A DNA stretch of 64,000 nt from Tubiluchus corallicola (GCA_030141605.1 JAQGDQ010000346.1:183242-247241), one strand, 5' to 3'; positions 46,895 to 60,204 are shown, counted from the first letter of the stretch. Program-made: numbers and translations. Notes: generated by a model from the letters alone, not told the origin.

Positions 46895-47105
46895 CATGGA
46901 AACCGGATGATGCCATTTTTCGTCTAAAATGAGCGCGTCCAAGCGTTAAGCGTCCACTGCGACTTTAAATTGATTTTAATAATTACATAAGACGCTTATC
47001 ACAATTTTATTGCTGAAACGTTCTAACATTTTTCTCAAATATTAGAATAAGCTTAGCTTCCCGATAAACTTGGTTTTTGCTTTAAGCTGAACGTAGCAGC
47101 TCACC
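46895..47105 (+). repeat. Dispersed repeat family 2, copy 1
   Basis: It shares GACGCTTATCACAATTTTAT, TTCTAACATTTTTC and AATAAGC with 57180-57385. About 200 bp, well diverged, no ORF. Confidence 0.6.
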
Positions 47106-50100
47106 ATATTTGACATTAGAGGAGACAAAGTAACAGTCTAAATCAAATTGCTGGAACCCTCACTGCAATGTATAGGTGTTTCACTTGTTATTCGCAAAAC
47201 TTTTACTAGTATTTATTACATCAGTAACAATATTAATAAATAAAAACAACAACACTTTATCACACATAAGATGGGATGTCAACTATTAAGACAGATGAAA
47301 CATTATAAACTCTTCCATAAACTAAACTGGTGCTCTTTAACAGACTAAGCGGAAGAATACAAAAATGAGAAACAGAAAGCAAATTAAAGTGGCACAATGA
47401 GCAAAAAACTTCCATCAATTTAATGGCTATTCAAGGTTACTATAGCCAACAGTGGCCAAAGAGTTAAACACATTCGTAATGGGCATTCGTGAATCATCGG
47501 AAAAACTATAGAATTACAGAGTACCCCAGGGAGAAACCCTGCATGCCTCTCTCTCCTCTCCATTCTCTCTCTGTCTCAGCCGAAGATATGAGCGGTGCAC
47601 ACCAAGCTAATTAAAAGTAGAATTTCCATTAGAGGCTTCAAATATACAGCAAGAATATGTGCAGATGTTATTCCACTAAGAAGTTTAAGTGCAACGCGCA
47701 GGAGGATTCATAATCGAAGAAGAAGAATACGAAGGTAATTCTCTTGCCTCCTCTGGTGTAGAGACAGCGGTAACGCATCGGACGAAATGTGGTTAGAAGA
47801 TTGATGTAATCATTACAACAACATCTTCGTGCTTATTTAATGGATGGGATTAAGTCTTGTAATTAGGAATGCATCTTAGAAATGTAAAATGTTAAAGAAA
47901 ATTATGCCTGGTTTGACATTCACAAAGTAAAAGTAAACCAGCAGGTTAAAAAATAACAAACTTTAAAAACAATAAAGCATTAAAAACAAAACGCAAAAAA
48001 TAACAAAGAATGTTACGTGTTGAGTTTCAGCAAAACAGGAAGGTGCGTAACTGATCGGCCTTACTTCCACAAAACTGTTTTGGCACCATGAGGGGGATGA
48101 AGGGCGCCCGTGACGGCTAGTGCAAAGAAACTCTCGGCGTGTTAACCTTTGAGAGCTTATAAAGAAGCCTGCGTAACCTTTCAGAAGGATAATAACATGT
48201 AAGATGCAAAGTCGTGCAAACATGTACACAGAGAGCAGGACTGTAAAATGAATCTCTGTGTTTTTTGTCTGGCAGCTGACACTCAACAAACTGGTACCGT
48301 GAACAGAAGTCACAAAAGTCATTAGCCACTCCTGGAAAATGGCTGCTAGATGTGTTTTTCTTTGCTTTGCTGAAACTTGGTTTCCTAATCTAAACAATAA
48401 GCTAGTATTGCCTTTTCAAACCTCTTGACATGCTTGGCTTCGCAATTTCTAGGTCAGTGATTTCTTTGCGGTAAAATCCCGCTCACAAAACTTCGCAAGC
48501 CAATGAAAAAATGCCAAAAATTTCCCAGTGAAAATCTTCGAATACACTAATTAATTAATCCTAGGTAAGGTGTGTTACTGTGCAGCAATGCACACCTGAA
48601 ACGCTATAAGCCCATTGCTTTAGCATGTATGAGGTTTAAGACAAAGAGGTCCTCAACTGGGTTAGGAGCTTGTTTGGTTAAAACGTAACATCGGTACAAA
48701 ACACCCTACTCCTTTGCTCTGAGTGGAGTTTTGCGCAAAAGGTACAAAGTTGCCATCCAAATGGCGCAAACCAAACCTTCATAATCAGGTCAGTACGCAA
48801 CACGATTAACCATTTTTTCCTGTAATTTCAGAAATAAACATTCTTTTGCTCTCTATCCACCCATCCATCCGTTTGATGCCTTATCCTTTTATATCAGGAC
48901 ATGCAGCAATATGTTTTTATACTGCTAGGCTCAAACTATGCATGAGGCATTGCATTAATATAATTCTAATTTGAAGATTAAAATAGTTATTAACACGTAA
49001 TAAGAAACTTCACTCTTCTTACTTACTTGCTTAATTGCTAGTGGGACTGCATGTATATGGCGCTACTTATGTCGCAACATTGATGTGAAAATTTTCGTAA
49101 ATGGATAAGTTTTTACGTACAGGCAACATTAAAAGCGACAATTTTATTATTATACGTAAAGCTCGCTGCTTAAATTCTCTCACACTAAAATGACTGCCGT
49201 ATGTTGCAATCAAAACGTCTGAATATGATGCTTTTAAGTATTTACATTTTTAATAACAAACTTCTTTAATAACAAAATAACCAAAGCGAGTTCATAAATT
49301 GAATTGGTTTATAAGTAACTTCATGAATGAAACTGTATGCCGAGGTATATAACTTTGCTCATTGTGCTCATCTTAAGCTCTCGACAACTAATAAAAAAAC
49401 TTTTATGATCACAAACTTTAACATCTACTACTAACCACTTAGATGAATCAAGCATGTGGCAAGAGAAGGATAATTTGGGCTGAAAGAACTAGAGCCCACA
49501 TGTGCAATGCAGTAACAACAGTCAGTCCGCTTTACTTCACCTTCTTTGGCGTGGGTTCTTAAATCTTAGTAACAGTGAAGATATCAAATCCAATTCATGG
49601 CGATATAGGTGTAAAGCTAATCCAGGTTTAATATAACTAAACACGAAATACTTCATTCTAGCAAAATTATCAAAATAGAAAAGCCAAAATTGGTTTACGA
49701 AGAGCAAATGAAGCCGTTTAACTAGGCTGCACAGGTAGCACATGCGTTAGTAAAAATGTAATGAACCAAACTATGATTCTTTGTGAAAAAAACTTGTCGG
49801 TTTATGTAGAATTTCCATCACGCAAAAAAGAAACAAAAGACTGCTATCTGCATAAAGAAATTCGTGAAAAAAGCAATAAATTTTACTAGATTGTGGTTAT
49901 AAAATGCTTGCACAGTGCTATATTCAACAAGAAACAAGCTAGCAGCATTATTCCAAAAACAACGGTTCTACGAAAGACGCCATCTCTAGCTAGCAAAAGA
50001 GAAAACCCTTTACCGCTGAAAGGTTACACAAGAAAACAAGCAAGAACTCTGTTCAAATGATTGTAAGAAAGCTCAGATGAATAGGGGAGACATTTATAGA

Positions 50101-51290
50101 ACCCTCATCCGCAAAAACTAACAGCGGATTTTGTGTGCAAAGCAAAACAACAACAGAAGAATTTACAAGTAACTTAACTACCTGCAGGTCCGTCAGTCAC
50201 CCTAGGAACCACAAAGACTAAAACGAAATTAAAGATTATTCGCTTAAGTACCTATAGTTTCTACTGTCACTATTCGAGATCATCAAGTGCAGAACTACAA
50301 GAACGTTACGTACAATTATTTACATCAACTTGCACAGTATAATATGCCCTTCGAAAAAGTGTAATGATTACTATTTAACGTGCCGATTATAGAGTTTTCA
50401 TTAGGCCTCACGCAGACATGCAATTTTTTATTGCGCAACAGATATATCTGATATCTGGTTGAAACAATAACAATAATTTTAGTAAAGACATTCAAAAAAT
50501 TGAACATCTGTTTTTTTTTCTGTTCTATTTCAGTAAGTTGGAAGAAGCACATTATATAGTCAGAAATAAAACTCCTAAAGCGTCTTCAGTATTGAGCTAA
50601 TCCAATAACTGACCAGCGACTGATGAAAGGACAATTTGTAACATTTTTTGGGTTTACACTATCTTTCTTGTCATTGAAAAGAGAAAAACGAAACAGAAAT
50701 GACTCTGGTTGTTTTACAACAAAATCGCGCAAAATCTAAGGCCACAATAGTTGTAATAAGCATACCACTACACATGAAAGGGTTAAATTATTTAGTTTTA
50801 CCAGTTCATATGAACGTGTTAGATTATTTAGCTGTAAGTTATTTAGTAGGAATTTTATACAATTTATAGTCGTGTGTTTAATTTATCGGAGCGTGAACCT
50901 TTTTTTCTGAGGCAAGTATGGTTAACACACTGGGCAGTGGAGTATGGGAGCTTGTGAGCGGTACCTTGCATTGTGAAAGCCCCCACAGTTGTGAGGAAAA
51001 AATAGCAGTAAGCAGTAAAAAAAAAACTGTTAATTGTACTGTGACGTGTTTGTAATGAGCTGTCCACTTTCAAAACTTCACGAATTTTTATCTCAAATTT
51101 CTAGGTGTCGCTGAATATCTTGAAAGATTGTAGCAAAGATAACAAGAATGATTTATCTAAATTAATGTGTAGTTTTATCTCTCTTATGTGTTTAATAGCA
51201 CCTTTTCATAAGTTACTGTCTACTTTTTACATTAACATACGTGTTTTGAAAGCTGCGCAATTAAAAGTTGCATGTCTGTCCTTAAAAACA

Positions 51291-51340
51291 GCTGAGCAAC
51301 CAAAAGTTTGAGCCCGAATTGCAACTTTTTGTTGCTCAGC
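51291..51340. repeat. Hairpin: 18-bp arms, 14-nt loop
   Basis: GCTGAGCAACCAAAAGTT (51291-51308) pairs with AACTTTTTGTTGCTCAGC (51323-51340) at 17 of 18 positions. TTAAAAG/CTTTTAA just outside adds further imperfect pairing. Confidence 0.8.
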
Positions 51341-51559
51341 TTTTAATTGCATATATCTGCGCACTCTCATATTTATTCACTTTTTTAATTGTTTATTTAT
51401 TAGTGCTAAAGACATACACAAAAAAAGAAACAAGACATAAAACAATTTCAATTATGAAATACGTCGACATTGCAAACTAACAATTATTGATAAAACAACT
51501 AATAATCGTTCCTGTGAGTTGTGTTTTCAGTGAGTTTATTTAAATGAAAAGTTTAGTAA

Positions 51560-53560
51560 TTAATGTTTATAAAAGACGGCCACTCAACTTGCTTCATTTT
51601 CAATTACATGATCATTACACTGTATTCGTCATGTCTCAAAACGCTTTTTCAACATACTCAATAAACGCCTTAATTAATTCAAAATCACTGCTTCCCATCA
51701 AGAAAAAAATATTAGCATCGCTTTGCCTCATAAGGAAAAATTCTGGTATTACTGCGTTGATGTGATTACATAATTTTCTTTTAAGATCATTGTAATATGG
51801 ACATTTTATAACAAAGTGTAATTCGTTTTCGATTTCATTTCTTAAACAATACGTGCATAACGATTCTCAGCCAGGATTTTTCTAGGTTTAATGTACCTCC
51901 CGCTTTCAATACACAAAGTATGTGAGCTGATTCTTAATTTTGTAAATTTTGCTATAGCGTATTTGAAATAACCAGAAAGTGAATAGTTTTCTAGTTGATA
52001 TCGTCTTTTGAAGTATGTTCTCAGTTTGTTTTGTCTATTAGGTTTATTATCTCCATTGATTTCTTCTTTCCAAAATAGGATATACTATCAGCTTTTAATT
52101 TTCTTCCCATTTATCAAATAGTCAAAAAAGAAAAAATATTTTCAAACCGTATACACATAACACATACTTAAAGAAAGTAGTCCAAAAAAGCCTCGGTTTT
52201 CATCACACGTCTTGTACACATTACACAATTATCATAAGGTTGGCTAGTAACATGTATCCAATAGCAAATTGAATTCTTAATTATTTTAGTAAAAATTGAA
52301 AAATAGCCTAATCCCCTCTGCGTTAAACAGACTGCCATATTTAGTTTGAATATGCAGAAAATTTCTTTTCATTTCAATAAGGTTGGGTCCCCATACTTCA
52401 GAGCCATATAACATGATAGGTTTCACAGTATGTTCGAATAATTTAATAATAGTAACTGGGTTTGCGTAGTTTGAGAGGTGTTTTTTCACAGAGTAAACAG
52501 TTTTTAATTCCTTGTCTTTTAGCTTGATGGAATCCTGAAAGCGCCAGATGCAAAAAGTGGACTCCCAAATATTCATAAGATTGGACTTCTTTCAGCTTGT
52601 TGGAATCCTGAATCAATAGGTAATTTTTATGTCTTTTAGGATTCTGCCTGCTTTGTTAAATACAATAATTTCTGTCTTTTTGTTATTAACTTCCAGAGCC
52701 AGTTAGCTACAGTAATTATTCGGCTTAATAAAGCATTGCTGCAATCCCGACTGGGAACAAGAAAGTAAGACCATAACGTCGGTATGAAGAAGACAGTTGG
52801 TTTCAAAATTACCTAGACTAACGAGATCACGTTTATCAAGTGTGAAACCTGATGGCAGGTCACTGATATGAAAGGAGAAGAGAGCCTTAACGTACAACCT
52901 AGCTTAACGGAGGACGGTGTATCTTCTGTTAATTAACCAGCAAGTTTAATGGAGTAATTAGTTTTAAAGTATTTACATATTTTGCAAAACCTTAACAAAG
53001 TAACCACCTATATTATTTTTCAATTACTTGTAGTATAAGCCAGTTCGCCAGACGGAATCAAAGGCTTTGTGTAAGTCAACGAAACAACAATAAAGTTTAT
53101 AATTTTTTCTAAAGATTAATTATCAATAAGTGTTTTTAATGTAAACATGTGGTCGTTGGTACGACAGCCTTTCTGAAATCCTATTTGACTTTCCTGAAAT
53201 ATTGCTCTTAGTCAGAATTTTTCCTAACCTATTATTTAGAATTTCACAAATAATTTGCTTAAACTGCTCGAGATGGCAACTCCTCTGTAATTATTTGGGT
53301 CTGTTGCATTTTCGCTTTGGAATGTCTGGTTAATGTGGCTTTCCTTCCACTGGCTAGGATAGCAAGAACCAGAAGATATCAAATTGAGTCATTTATGAAG
53401 TCCATAACTTGGCTTGATGTTTGAGCATTTCGTTTATTAAGCCGTCTGTACCTGTAGCATTGTTACTTTTTAACTGTTTAATGGCTAACAGGATTTCCGT
53501 TTCAGTTATTCTATAATCTCATAAACTTCAGCTATTTTGCACATTTAGTTGCGCAACTGA
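51560..53560 (-). pseudogene. Decayed LINE reverse transcriptase (~2 kb)
   Basis: Reading down the minus strand there are ATGTDGLIN (about 53435-53475), NNYRGVAISSSLSKLF (53261-53310), CCFVDLHKAFDSVW (53041-53090), HISDLPSG and LHTDVMVLLS (52761-52860; the catalytic YADD has become HTDV), LEVNNKKTEIIVFNKAGRI (about 52640-52700), TVKPIMLYGSEVWG (52381-52440) and a terminal CTYC...ELHFVIKCPYY zinc-knuckle-like end (about 51800-51880). These are RT and C-terminal blocks of a non-LTR element in the correct order. Stops and shifts interrupt all frames. No endonuclease part was found upstream. Confidence 0.88.
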
Positions 53561-54834
53561 AATTTGCAACGCATGACGTTATTTTTACATTGTTAGTTAC
53601 AAAATTGTTCAGACGAAAGGTTGGTTTTAAAAACCAATACTTTCTAAGTTTTGCATTTTTACCTTACTCAAGCTCCAAAGTTCACCTAACCAAATATCCT
53701 TTAACAATACATACACTAAAATAGTAAATTATTGAACTCTTATGTTCTTTCCATGCTCTTTCCATTTAGATAATTAATCTCCATCGATGATGTTCAAATG
53801 CAATTATAAATTGTCCATTCTTCAATGTAACAACAACCCTGCTGAATTCAGTAATAGCGACATATGTGTAAAACTCGTTTCATAAACAACACACTGTATA
53901 ATGAATTTTATTACGTCTTTGTTAGGAAAACATAATGTTTCGACTGGACACTAGCAGTCCTGAAGATGAATGCTAGTGTAAACGCTGCATTTTCCAAACA
54001 AAAATATGAGTAAATTTATTTTATAGTGTGTTGCTTTTGAAACGGATATTGTTCTTGTTATAAAGAAGTTAAAAACTTTATGTGTAAAACTCGTCTCAAA
54101 AAACAAATTCATGACATCAAAATTCAAAAATCTAAACGCTGCATTACTAACTAAATCGGTCAAACTTTTACTATTCGTCTGCAAAAATTTCTCAAAGACC
54201 TGTTGATTTTAGTGATACTCTTTTTCCCCTCAGAATATTTTTGTTTTCTCACTACATCACTTTACAACCAAGTTTTGTCCGTTTTTCAACTAACTTAGCT
54301 TGAACTATAATTTGCAACTTACTTTCTGTTAACTGTTTTACAACACAAATATTTTTATGTAGATCTCTCCGTTCGTACAATACATCATGAACAGTTTTAT
54401 TCCTCTCTGTCTGTTTCTGCTAAACTTATAATATGACAAACAGATTGTTTAAATTTACCTTTATAATGCAGTAACCTGCTTCCAATGATACCTAAACGTC
54501 GGTTCTTTTTTCTTTTTTATTGAGAAATTTTTCATTAATAGTAAGTAACGTCAGTAACGTTGTGAACTACCGCTGACTGTAATTTAAACCAAAAGCTTAT
54601 GTGAAAAAAAACACTGACAAAGGTTTTTCGCAAATAAAATACAATAGAATATTGTATACAATAGTATACAATAAGGTATTGTATACACATTTCCAGTTTT
54701 TGCACTAATTGCAGAGTAACATTTTGGACTTATTTTTCATAAAAATAGTGCTGAAATTAAACTATTAGACAGAAAATGAATGAAAAAGTGTTTTGCGTAC
54801 ATTAGGGGGAAGAAAAGAGAAATTTAAAATATGT
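53561..54834. other. No gene seen
   Basis: This is where an endonuclease domain of the LINE would lie, but no endonuclease motif was visible. Confidence 0.45.
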
Positions 54835-55320
54835 CGCAAAAAACTTTCCACACAAAGTTATATTCCTTAGCATTACGCTATTCCTAACTATCAGAAAGAC
54901 ATAATACATGCAACTGAAAGATAAAGGTCTTAATAATTTAAAATGTTCGCGCCTACTGGTAAAACGTCACTGTTTAAATATCCAAGGGTTTACCAACCAC
55001 ATCACTGGCTCAGCAGAAAACATATTATTAATCCTATTGACAAGATGAAGTAATTTACACAACTGCTTAGCCGGTAAAGTATGTGCTACGAATATGCCTG
55101 ATGATTTTTTGAACTTTACGCAGTTTTTTTAAAGTTTCTTGAATTTCTTACTCAAGGGCTGACCGTTAAAATGACTGCGCCTAAGACGTCAGCACAGGAG
55201 TTTAAATTTACGAGTTTTCTACAGAGTTACACAAATACAGGTTCAATATATGAGTTAACTTCAGCAAGAGACATCATATAAGTAATGCAAAATTTCAAGA
55301 CGAATTTTTTAAATATCGTA
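54835..55320 (+). repeat. Dispersed repeat family 1, copy 1 (~485 bp)
   Basis: It aligns with 60970-61440 in the same orientation: CACAAAGTTAT, TCAGAAAGACATA, AAAATGTTCGC, TTGACAAGATGAAGTA, GTGCTACGAATA, GGAGTTTAAATTT and ATGCAAAATTTCAAGACGA all recur at like spacing. No ORF or clear TIR, so the class is unknown. Confidence 0.75.
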
Positions 55321-55933
55321 CACGAATTCTCCTTTCTTGTCCTTTAAAGACATACAGCGGTGATTTGTTTGCAGGATATTTAAATGCTCAGCCAATCAGG
55401 GCACGAGTCGGTATCATACTTTTGGGAATGTGGAACGATTTTGAATTGAAGTAATCGTGTTGTTTTTAATGGTGTATAGTACTGTTGGTCAGCAGTCATC
55501 ATCACGATTACCTGCGAAATTAGCGTTGCTAATAAAGTTTTGAAATTGTTGTCTGTGTAAACGTTCTGTATTACACCTCTGGCCACTGCTGCCAAACTAA
55601 ATACGTTTACCTTTTTATTTTTATTTTTATTATTATTTTTATTTCGCTACACAAATCCACAATACACTTAACACACAATAGCGGGCTTACAACTGCAAAT
55701 GTGCAAGGGTTTCGTCTTGATTTCAGTAAAAAGGGAACAAATGAAAATAAGTTTATCCAATCTTAGGGATTTGCAGCATCTTCATACAAAAAAGCGATAT
55801 AATCAAAATTTGCAATAAGACAACAATTAACTTGTGTCAAGTCAGAAAACAAATACATGTATGCAATTTATATTAAGATGACAGTACAAAAAAAGTGCAA
55901 AACTGTGTTATTGTCGGTATTAGTAGTTTTAGC

Positions 55934-56076
55934 TATCATCTCATCATCGTTGCCATTATCATCACCATTAATATCATCATCATCATTATCATCATTTTGA
56001 TCGTCGTTGTCGTCGTCGTCACCACCACCACCATCATCATCATCAACATAATCATCATCATCATTGCCATCATCAC
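55934..56076. repeat. (CAT)n trinucleotide array
   Basis: CATCAT with CGTCGT and CACCAC interruptions, about 140 bp. The minus-strand Asp-rich frame is an artefact. Confidence 0.95.
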
Positions 56077-56336
56077 GCAATATATATGAAGTTTGTACTC
56101 TGTGCTTCGTTCGTCACGTTAAGGAACAAACGAAAACTATAACTGTATACTATATAATATAAGTGTATATCTGCTGTCTAGCGTGGGCCTAAGGTAAGGA
56201 AGAGACTAATTACGGCAAAAGTTCATACCACAAAACTAAACTAACAAAACAATAACAGGAGTTTACGACATTTTGATTTTCTGACCGCAAGCTCGCTGAC
56301 CAGGTAAAACTAAGACGATATTTAAACTTTACTCAC

Positions 56337-56600
56337 CTGTAAAGGTTGCTGATGAAGTACAATTGTGTGTCGGTCGACCCAGCTCTATGCTAATATAATT
56401 GGCTTCTCTTGTTGCGTTACGTGGTTGGCTTCATCTTGATGTGGCCAAGCTCTTCTTCTCCACACCTGTCCAGACAGGTTGAAATCCCCAGTTGCTGGTG
56501 ATTAACCGAATGCGTTAAAGATGATGGCACGTTTGGGTAATAAACTGGACACTGTCAGCTTGTCACATGGGGCTACCAGTGCGCACGCGCATACAACCTA
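56337..56600 (-). promoter_or_regulatory. Possible noncoding first exon and promoter (minus strand)
   Basis: A full-consensus donor ACAG|GTGAGT (exon end 56337) lies downstream of a GC-richer segment with TGCGCACGCGCATA, close to the NRF1 palindrome GCGCATGCGC. No matching coding exon was found to the left; the next feature there is the decayed LINE. Confidence 0.25.
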
Positions 56601-57179
56601 TTGATCATGGCATTCTTATCGTCATAGCAACAATAAGTCAAATACACACTACGTTAGGCTAATAAGACTATTACGAGAACAAGATTTAATGTTTAAATAA
56701 TATGATTCCAAGTTAGTGTTAGAAAACAGGCCAGCCAGGAATTAGCAACAAACAGGGAGAATTAGCCTCCAACTATTTTAACAGGCAAAGTATAAACACT
56801 GCCCAAAGGTCTATATCTGGCATTCTAAAGGAAAAGGCGAGCCACTTTAGCATGTTGTGATAATTTTACTGTTGTTACTTAAACTCAGAAAAATACAACA
56901 CAGAAATTTGCAAAAAAGAAACATTATAAATCATTAAATTAATTCATACTGCCGCTGCATAGAAATTTTCAGGCTCGGTGGTAGCCGCCATTCACTTGAA
57001 AATTATGACGTAACTGATGGACTTCATTGCTTTCTGCAAGAGCATCGTAGGTTTCCGCTGCTTAAACTAATTCAAACCTCTGCAGCTTATCACAAATATC
57101 ACAAATTAGCTGTTTAAATTTTTCTAAATACTTATTATACTTTTGGCGGAAATTGTGCTGCCTTTCTTCAGTCGATAAA

Positions 57180-57385
57180 CGACGTCATTTAATAAGTAAT
57201 AGGTATTCAAAATGGAGCGCCCCCATGCTTGAAATGATTGCAACTTCAAAGTGATTTTAAAAAATACAGGAAGCGCTTATCACACTTTTATTACTAAATG
57301 TTTCTAACGTTTTTCCCAAGCACTGAAATAAGCCAAACTACCCAGAAGGCTTGCGTCTTCCAGGCTTCCTTTAAACCATCAATAT
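57180..57385 (+). repeat. Dispersed repeat family 2, copy 2
   Basis: Partner of 46895-47105 (GCGCTTATCACACTTTTATT, TTTCTAACGTTTTTC, AATAAGCC). It begins beside an ACGACGTCAT motif. Confidence 0.6.
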
Positions 57386-57967
57386 AATAATAAGTCGTAT
57401 TTTTATTTTGTTATTTTTAGTTATTAATTATCTCCATTGTTTAAAATTGTTGTATACAAATAGCTCTATATCGCAAACATAAAATTAAAATGATATTTAT
57501 TGGAAAATTTATACACGACCAGATTAGAAAAACGGATTAGAAACTATAGGGACAAAAGTGTCACTGTTAATAAACATTCAAACTAAAAACTAAATTAAAG
57601 ACAATATACATAATATGCAAACAAATTATGTATATTTATTATAACAGTATTTGTGCTATATAATAATTATGCAAATAATAATATTCAAAATGATATACAA
57701 ATACAAATATTGAGCACCCGGATTACAGTGAAGGCCACTGAACTGTGCTCGAAATTGTTTGAAATTTAAGCAAGCCTATCCACCCCTAAAAGTACCCCCC
57801 ACGCCTGCAAAGCATTGCAGTTAATTTGTACGTGTGGCTAAACTTTTTTTAGCGGCTGATTTTGCTAAAATTCTCCTCATTAGTCGGTTTCTAGCGGGCT
57901 CCGCCCCCAAGCGACGTGGCATACTTTGCAAAGGTTCAGTGACGGCCAAGATCTAAATTCTTATAGG

Positions 57968-58432
57968 CAGTGGCGGCTCGTGTATAGGTACTGTGGAACT
58001 GCAGCACGCCCTATTTTCACTCAATATTGGCGATAATATTCAATATAAAGTGTTTTTGCTTTAGTTCTTTCTTCATACTTGTGCGGTCCCAGAGCACGTG
58101 AGGGTAGTACTGGTTGCTTCACAGTACGCTTCACCAACGCGGCGTTTAGCTGTTGTGCGCATGCGGCCGTGCGCACGTGTGTGAGCCCAGGTAGAAAAAG
58201 TACTGTCGTTCACACAGTTGGTTATCATTTGTCATGTATTTACCGTGGAGAAATCAAGCTTGAACTGAGACAATTTAGGCCAGGTTAATGTATAAATTTT
58301 TGTATATTTATTTCTTTACAATTGCAACATTAAAATTACATATGTTTGTTTCGTTTTAAAACAGTATTAAAACAATGGCTTAAAAATTTTTGAAGCAGCA
58401 CCCCCAGTAATTTTAACTACGAACCGCCACTG
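57968..58432. mobile_element. hAT-type MITE, copy 2 (465 bp)
   Basis: TIRs CAGTGGCGGCTCGT and ACGAACCGCCACTG are flanked by a perfect 8-bp target duplication CTTATAGG (57960-57967, 58433-58440). It is the same family and orientation as 2646-3024, with a longer left subterminal region. A 69-codon frame inside it is incidental. Confidence 0.93.
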
Positions 58433-58740
58433 CTTATAGGACCACTTGAAGTAGTTATTCAGCATTGGACAACTAGTGGTTTTTTATCTGCTGATGGTTT
58501 ATCTTCTTTTATGATTTTTCTATGTTAGACGCATTGAGCCTAATGTAATTATAAACTGATAAATACCAAATAAACTGTCAAACGAAGACACAAACAAGCA
58601 CTCAAGTTAGTGAGTGAAAAGTAACATTAACAAACTAATAGCGAAATAAAAACAGCAACATAAGAAGAAACGTTAAAACGAACGAGCAAATAAATTAACG
58701 AATAAGTACATTCAGTTATGAATCACTGAATTATAATTAT

Positions 58741-58950
58741 AATGAATGAATGAATGAATGAATGAATGAATGAATGAATGAATGAATGAATGTATGAATG
58801 AATGCATGAATGAATGAATGAATGAATGAATGAATGAATGAATGAATGAATGAATGAATGAATGAATGAATGAATGAATGAATGAATGAATGAATGAATG
58901 AATGAATGAATGAATGAATGAATGAATGAATGAATGAATGAATGAATGAA
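58741..58950. repeat. (AATG)52 tetranucleotide array
   Basis: 210 bp of AATG with point interruptions at about 58793 and 58805. Because four and three share no factor, every frame reads the same four-residue cycle (FIHS on the minus strand, giving a false 107-codon frame). Confidence 0.97.
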
Positions 58951-60204
58951 CAAAGGAGGGAGTGAGTTAGTGAATGATCGAATCAATGTATGACAAATAA
59001 ACAAATGAGTGAATAATTGAACAAGCGAACGAATGAAACGGGCCACAGAAAGCCTTTCAAATTATTAATTATTGCCTGCAAAAGCTAAGTATATGCAGAA
59101 TTTGTCCATGTAGGAGTTAGTACTTGTTACGGCTTGTCTTCCCTAACGAATATCATAGGCTGAGTATAGTGTGCAAAACCCGATGAATGCGCTTGATGTA
59201 ATACCAAAGTTCATGGTCTAGTCCACGGAAACTCGTGGAAAAGCGGATAACCAGGAATTAAAAATTCACAGCGCACGCGCAGACTTTCTTGGCGCAGTCT
59301 TAGCTACCTGCATTTTGTATTCCTACTGCTGAATTCTGGACAGTTTCTATAGCAGCGTGATTTCCTTTTATACTAGCTATAATCACAGTAATATACAAGG
59401 AGGCCGTACATATAATACAAAAGATGATGCACACAAAGGGAAGCCAGAAACATATAACAGTGAAGAGCAATTATTCACTTCGGCTATTATACGTTTGATA
59501 TACCAAATTGAGAGACACTGCTCTAACAACACAGCGTAAAGATGTGTATACAATGTGTATGACAAATTCTTAGTATATACGTCACACCGGAATAATTATT
59601 TAATATAATCTTAAAGGAAGACATGATGATTTTCATATACTACCCCATTTTAAACATCAAAAACATTCCGTGAACATGTTGCGCGTGTTTGCGAAAGGGA
59701 AAATTGAAGTACAGCACTACTGCAAGATATTCAGTGTGTTGTACTAAAACTAGGCAAGTTTTAAGATAAAAATTCAAATTTCAAATTCATCACTGTGCCC
59801 ACGCATGAACTGCCGAACGTGTGTAGTTCGTCACAAACTAACACATCTGAACTGAGAGGTACAGCACCTGTTTTTTGTGCATCGCTTTTCAAAATGCAGG
59901 CGCTAGTACCTGTCTAACTAGCAAAATGCATGTAACAGCGAAGAACTAGTGGTGCGAACGCGAAATTGCGTTTGTGTGGTAATAATTGTTTTACGTAAGT
60001 AATTTTTGAAAAAATAGTATGTTTCCTTTCGGGTTGTTTTGACCTACAGTTTAAGATTGGGGCTGGTTTTGCTTTAATGTCAAGACAGAATTTAGTTAGA
60101 GACAGTCTAGTGTGAATGATCTAACATTGTAAATGCTGAATTTGGTTATAAGAGATAAATAGATAAGAGCCAGCTACAAGAGATGAACTTTTTTCGGACT
60201 AGCT
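58951..60204. other. No gene seen
   Basis: AT-rich sequence. Overlapping 60-codon frames on both strands at 59357-59565 show no coding pattern. Confidence 0.5.

Larger units (their letters stand above)
43740..51290. other. No gene seen
   Basis: Contains the mariner-like MITE (45.2 kb) and repeat family 2 (46.9 kb). The 147-codon minus-strand frame at 44650-45093 begins with TTG, has no ATG near its start and shows no family pattern. Confidence 0.5.

Noticed and set aside
47960-48397. 144-codon minus-strand frame
   Set aside because: No ATG-led domain-like pattern and no splice context. Composition is like the surrounding noncoding DNA.
51544-51765. 73-codon plus-strand frame
   Set aside because: Antisense to the end of the decayed LINE.
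58723-59046. 107-codon minus-strand frame of repeated FIHS
   Set aside because: Translation of the AATG array. A tetranucleotide period gives the same open reading in every frame.
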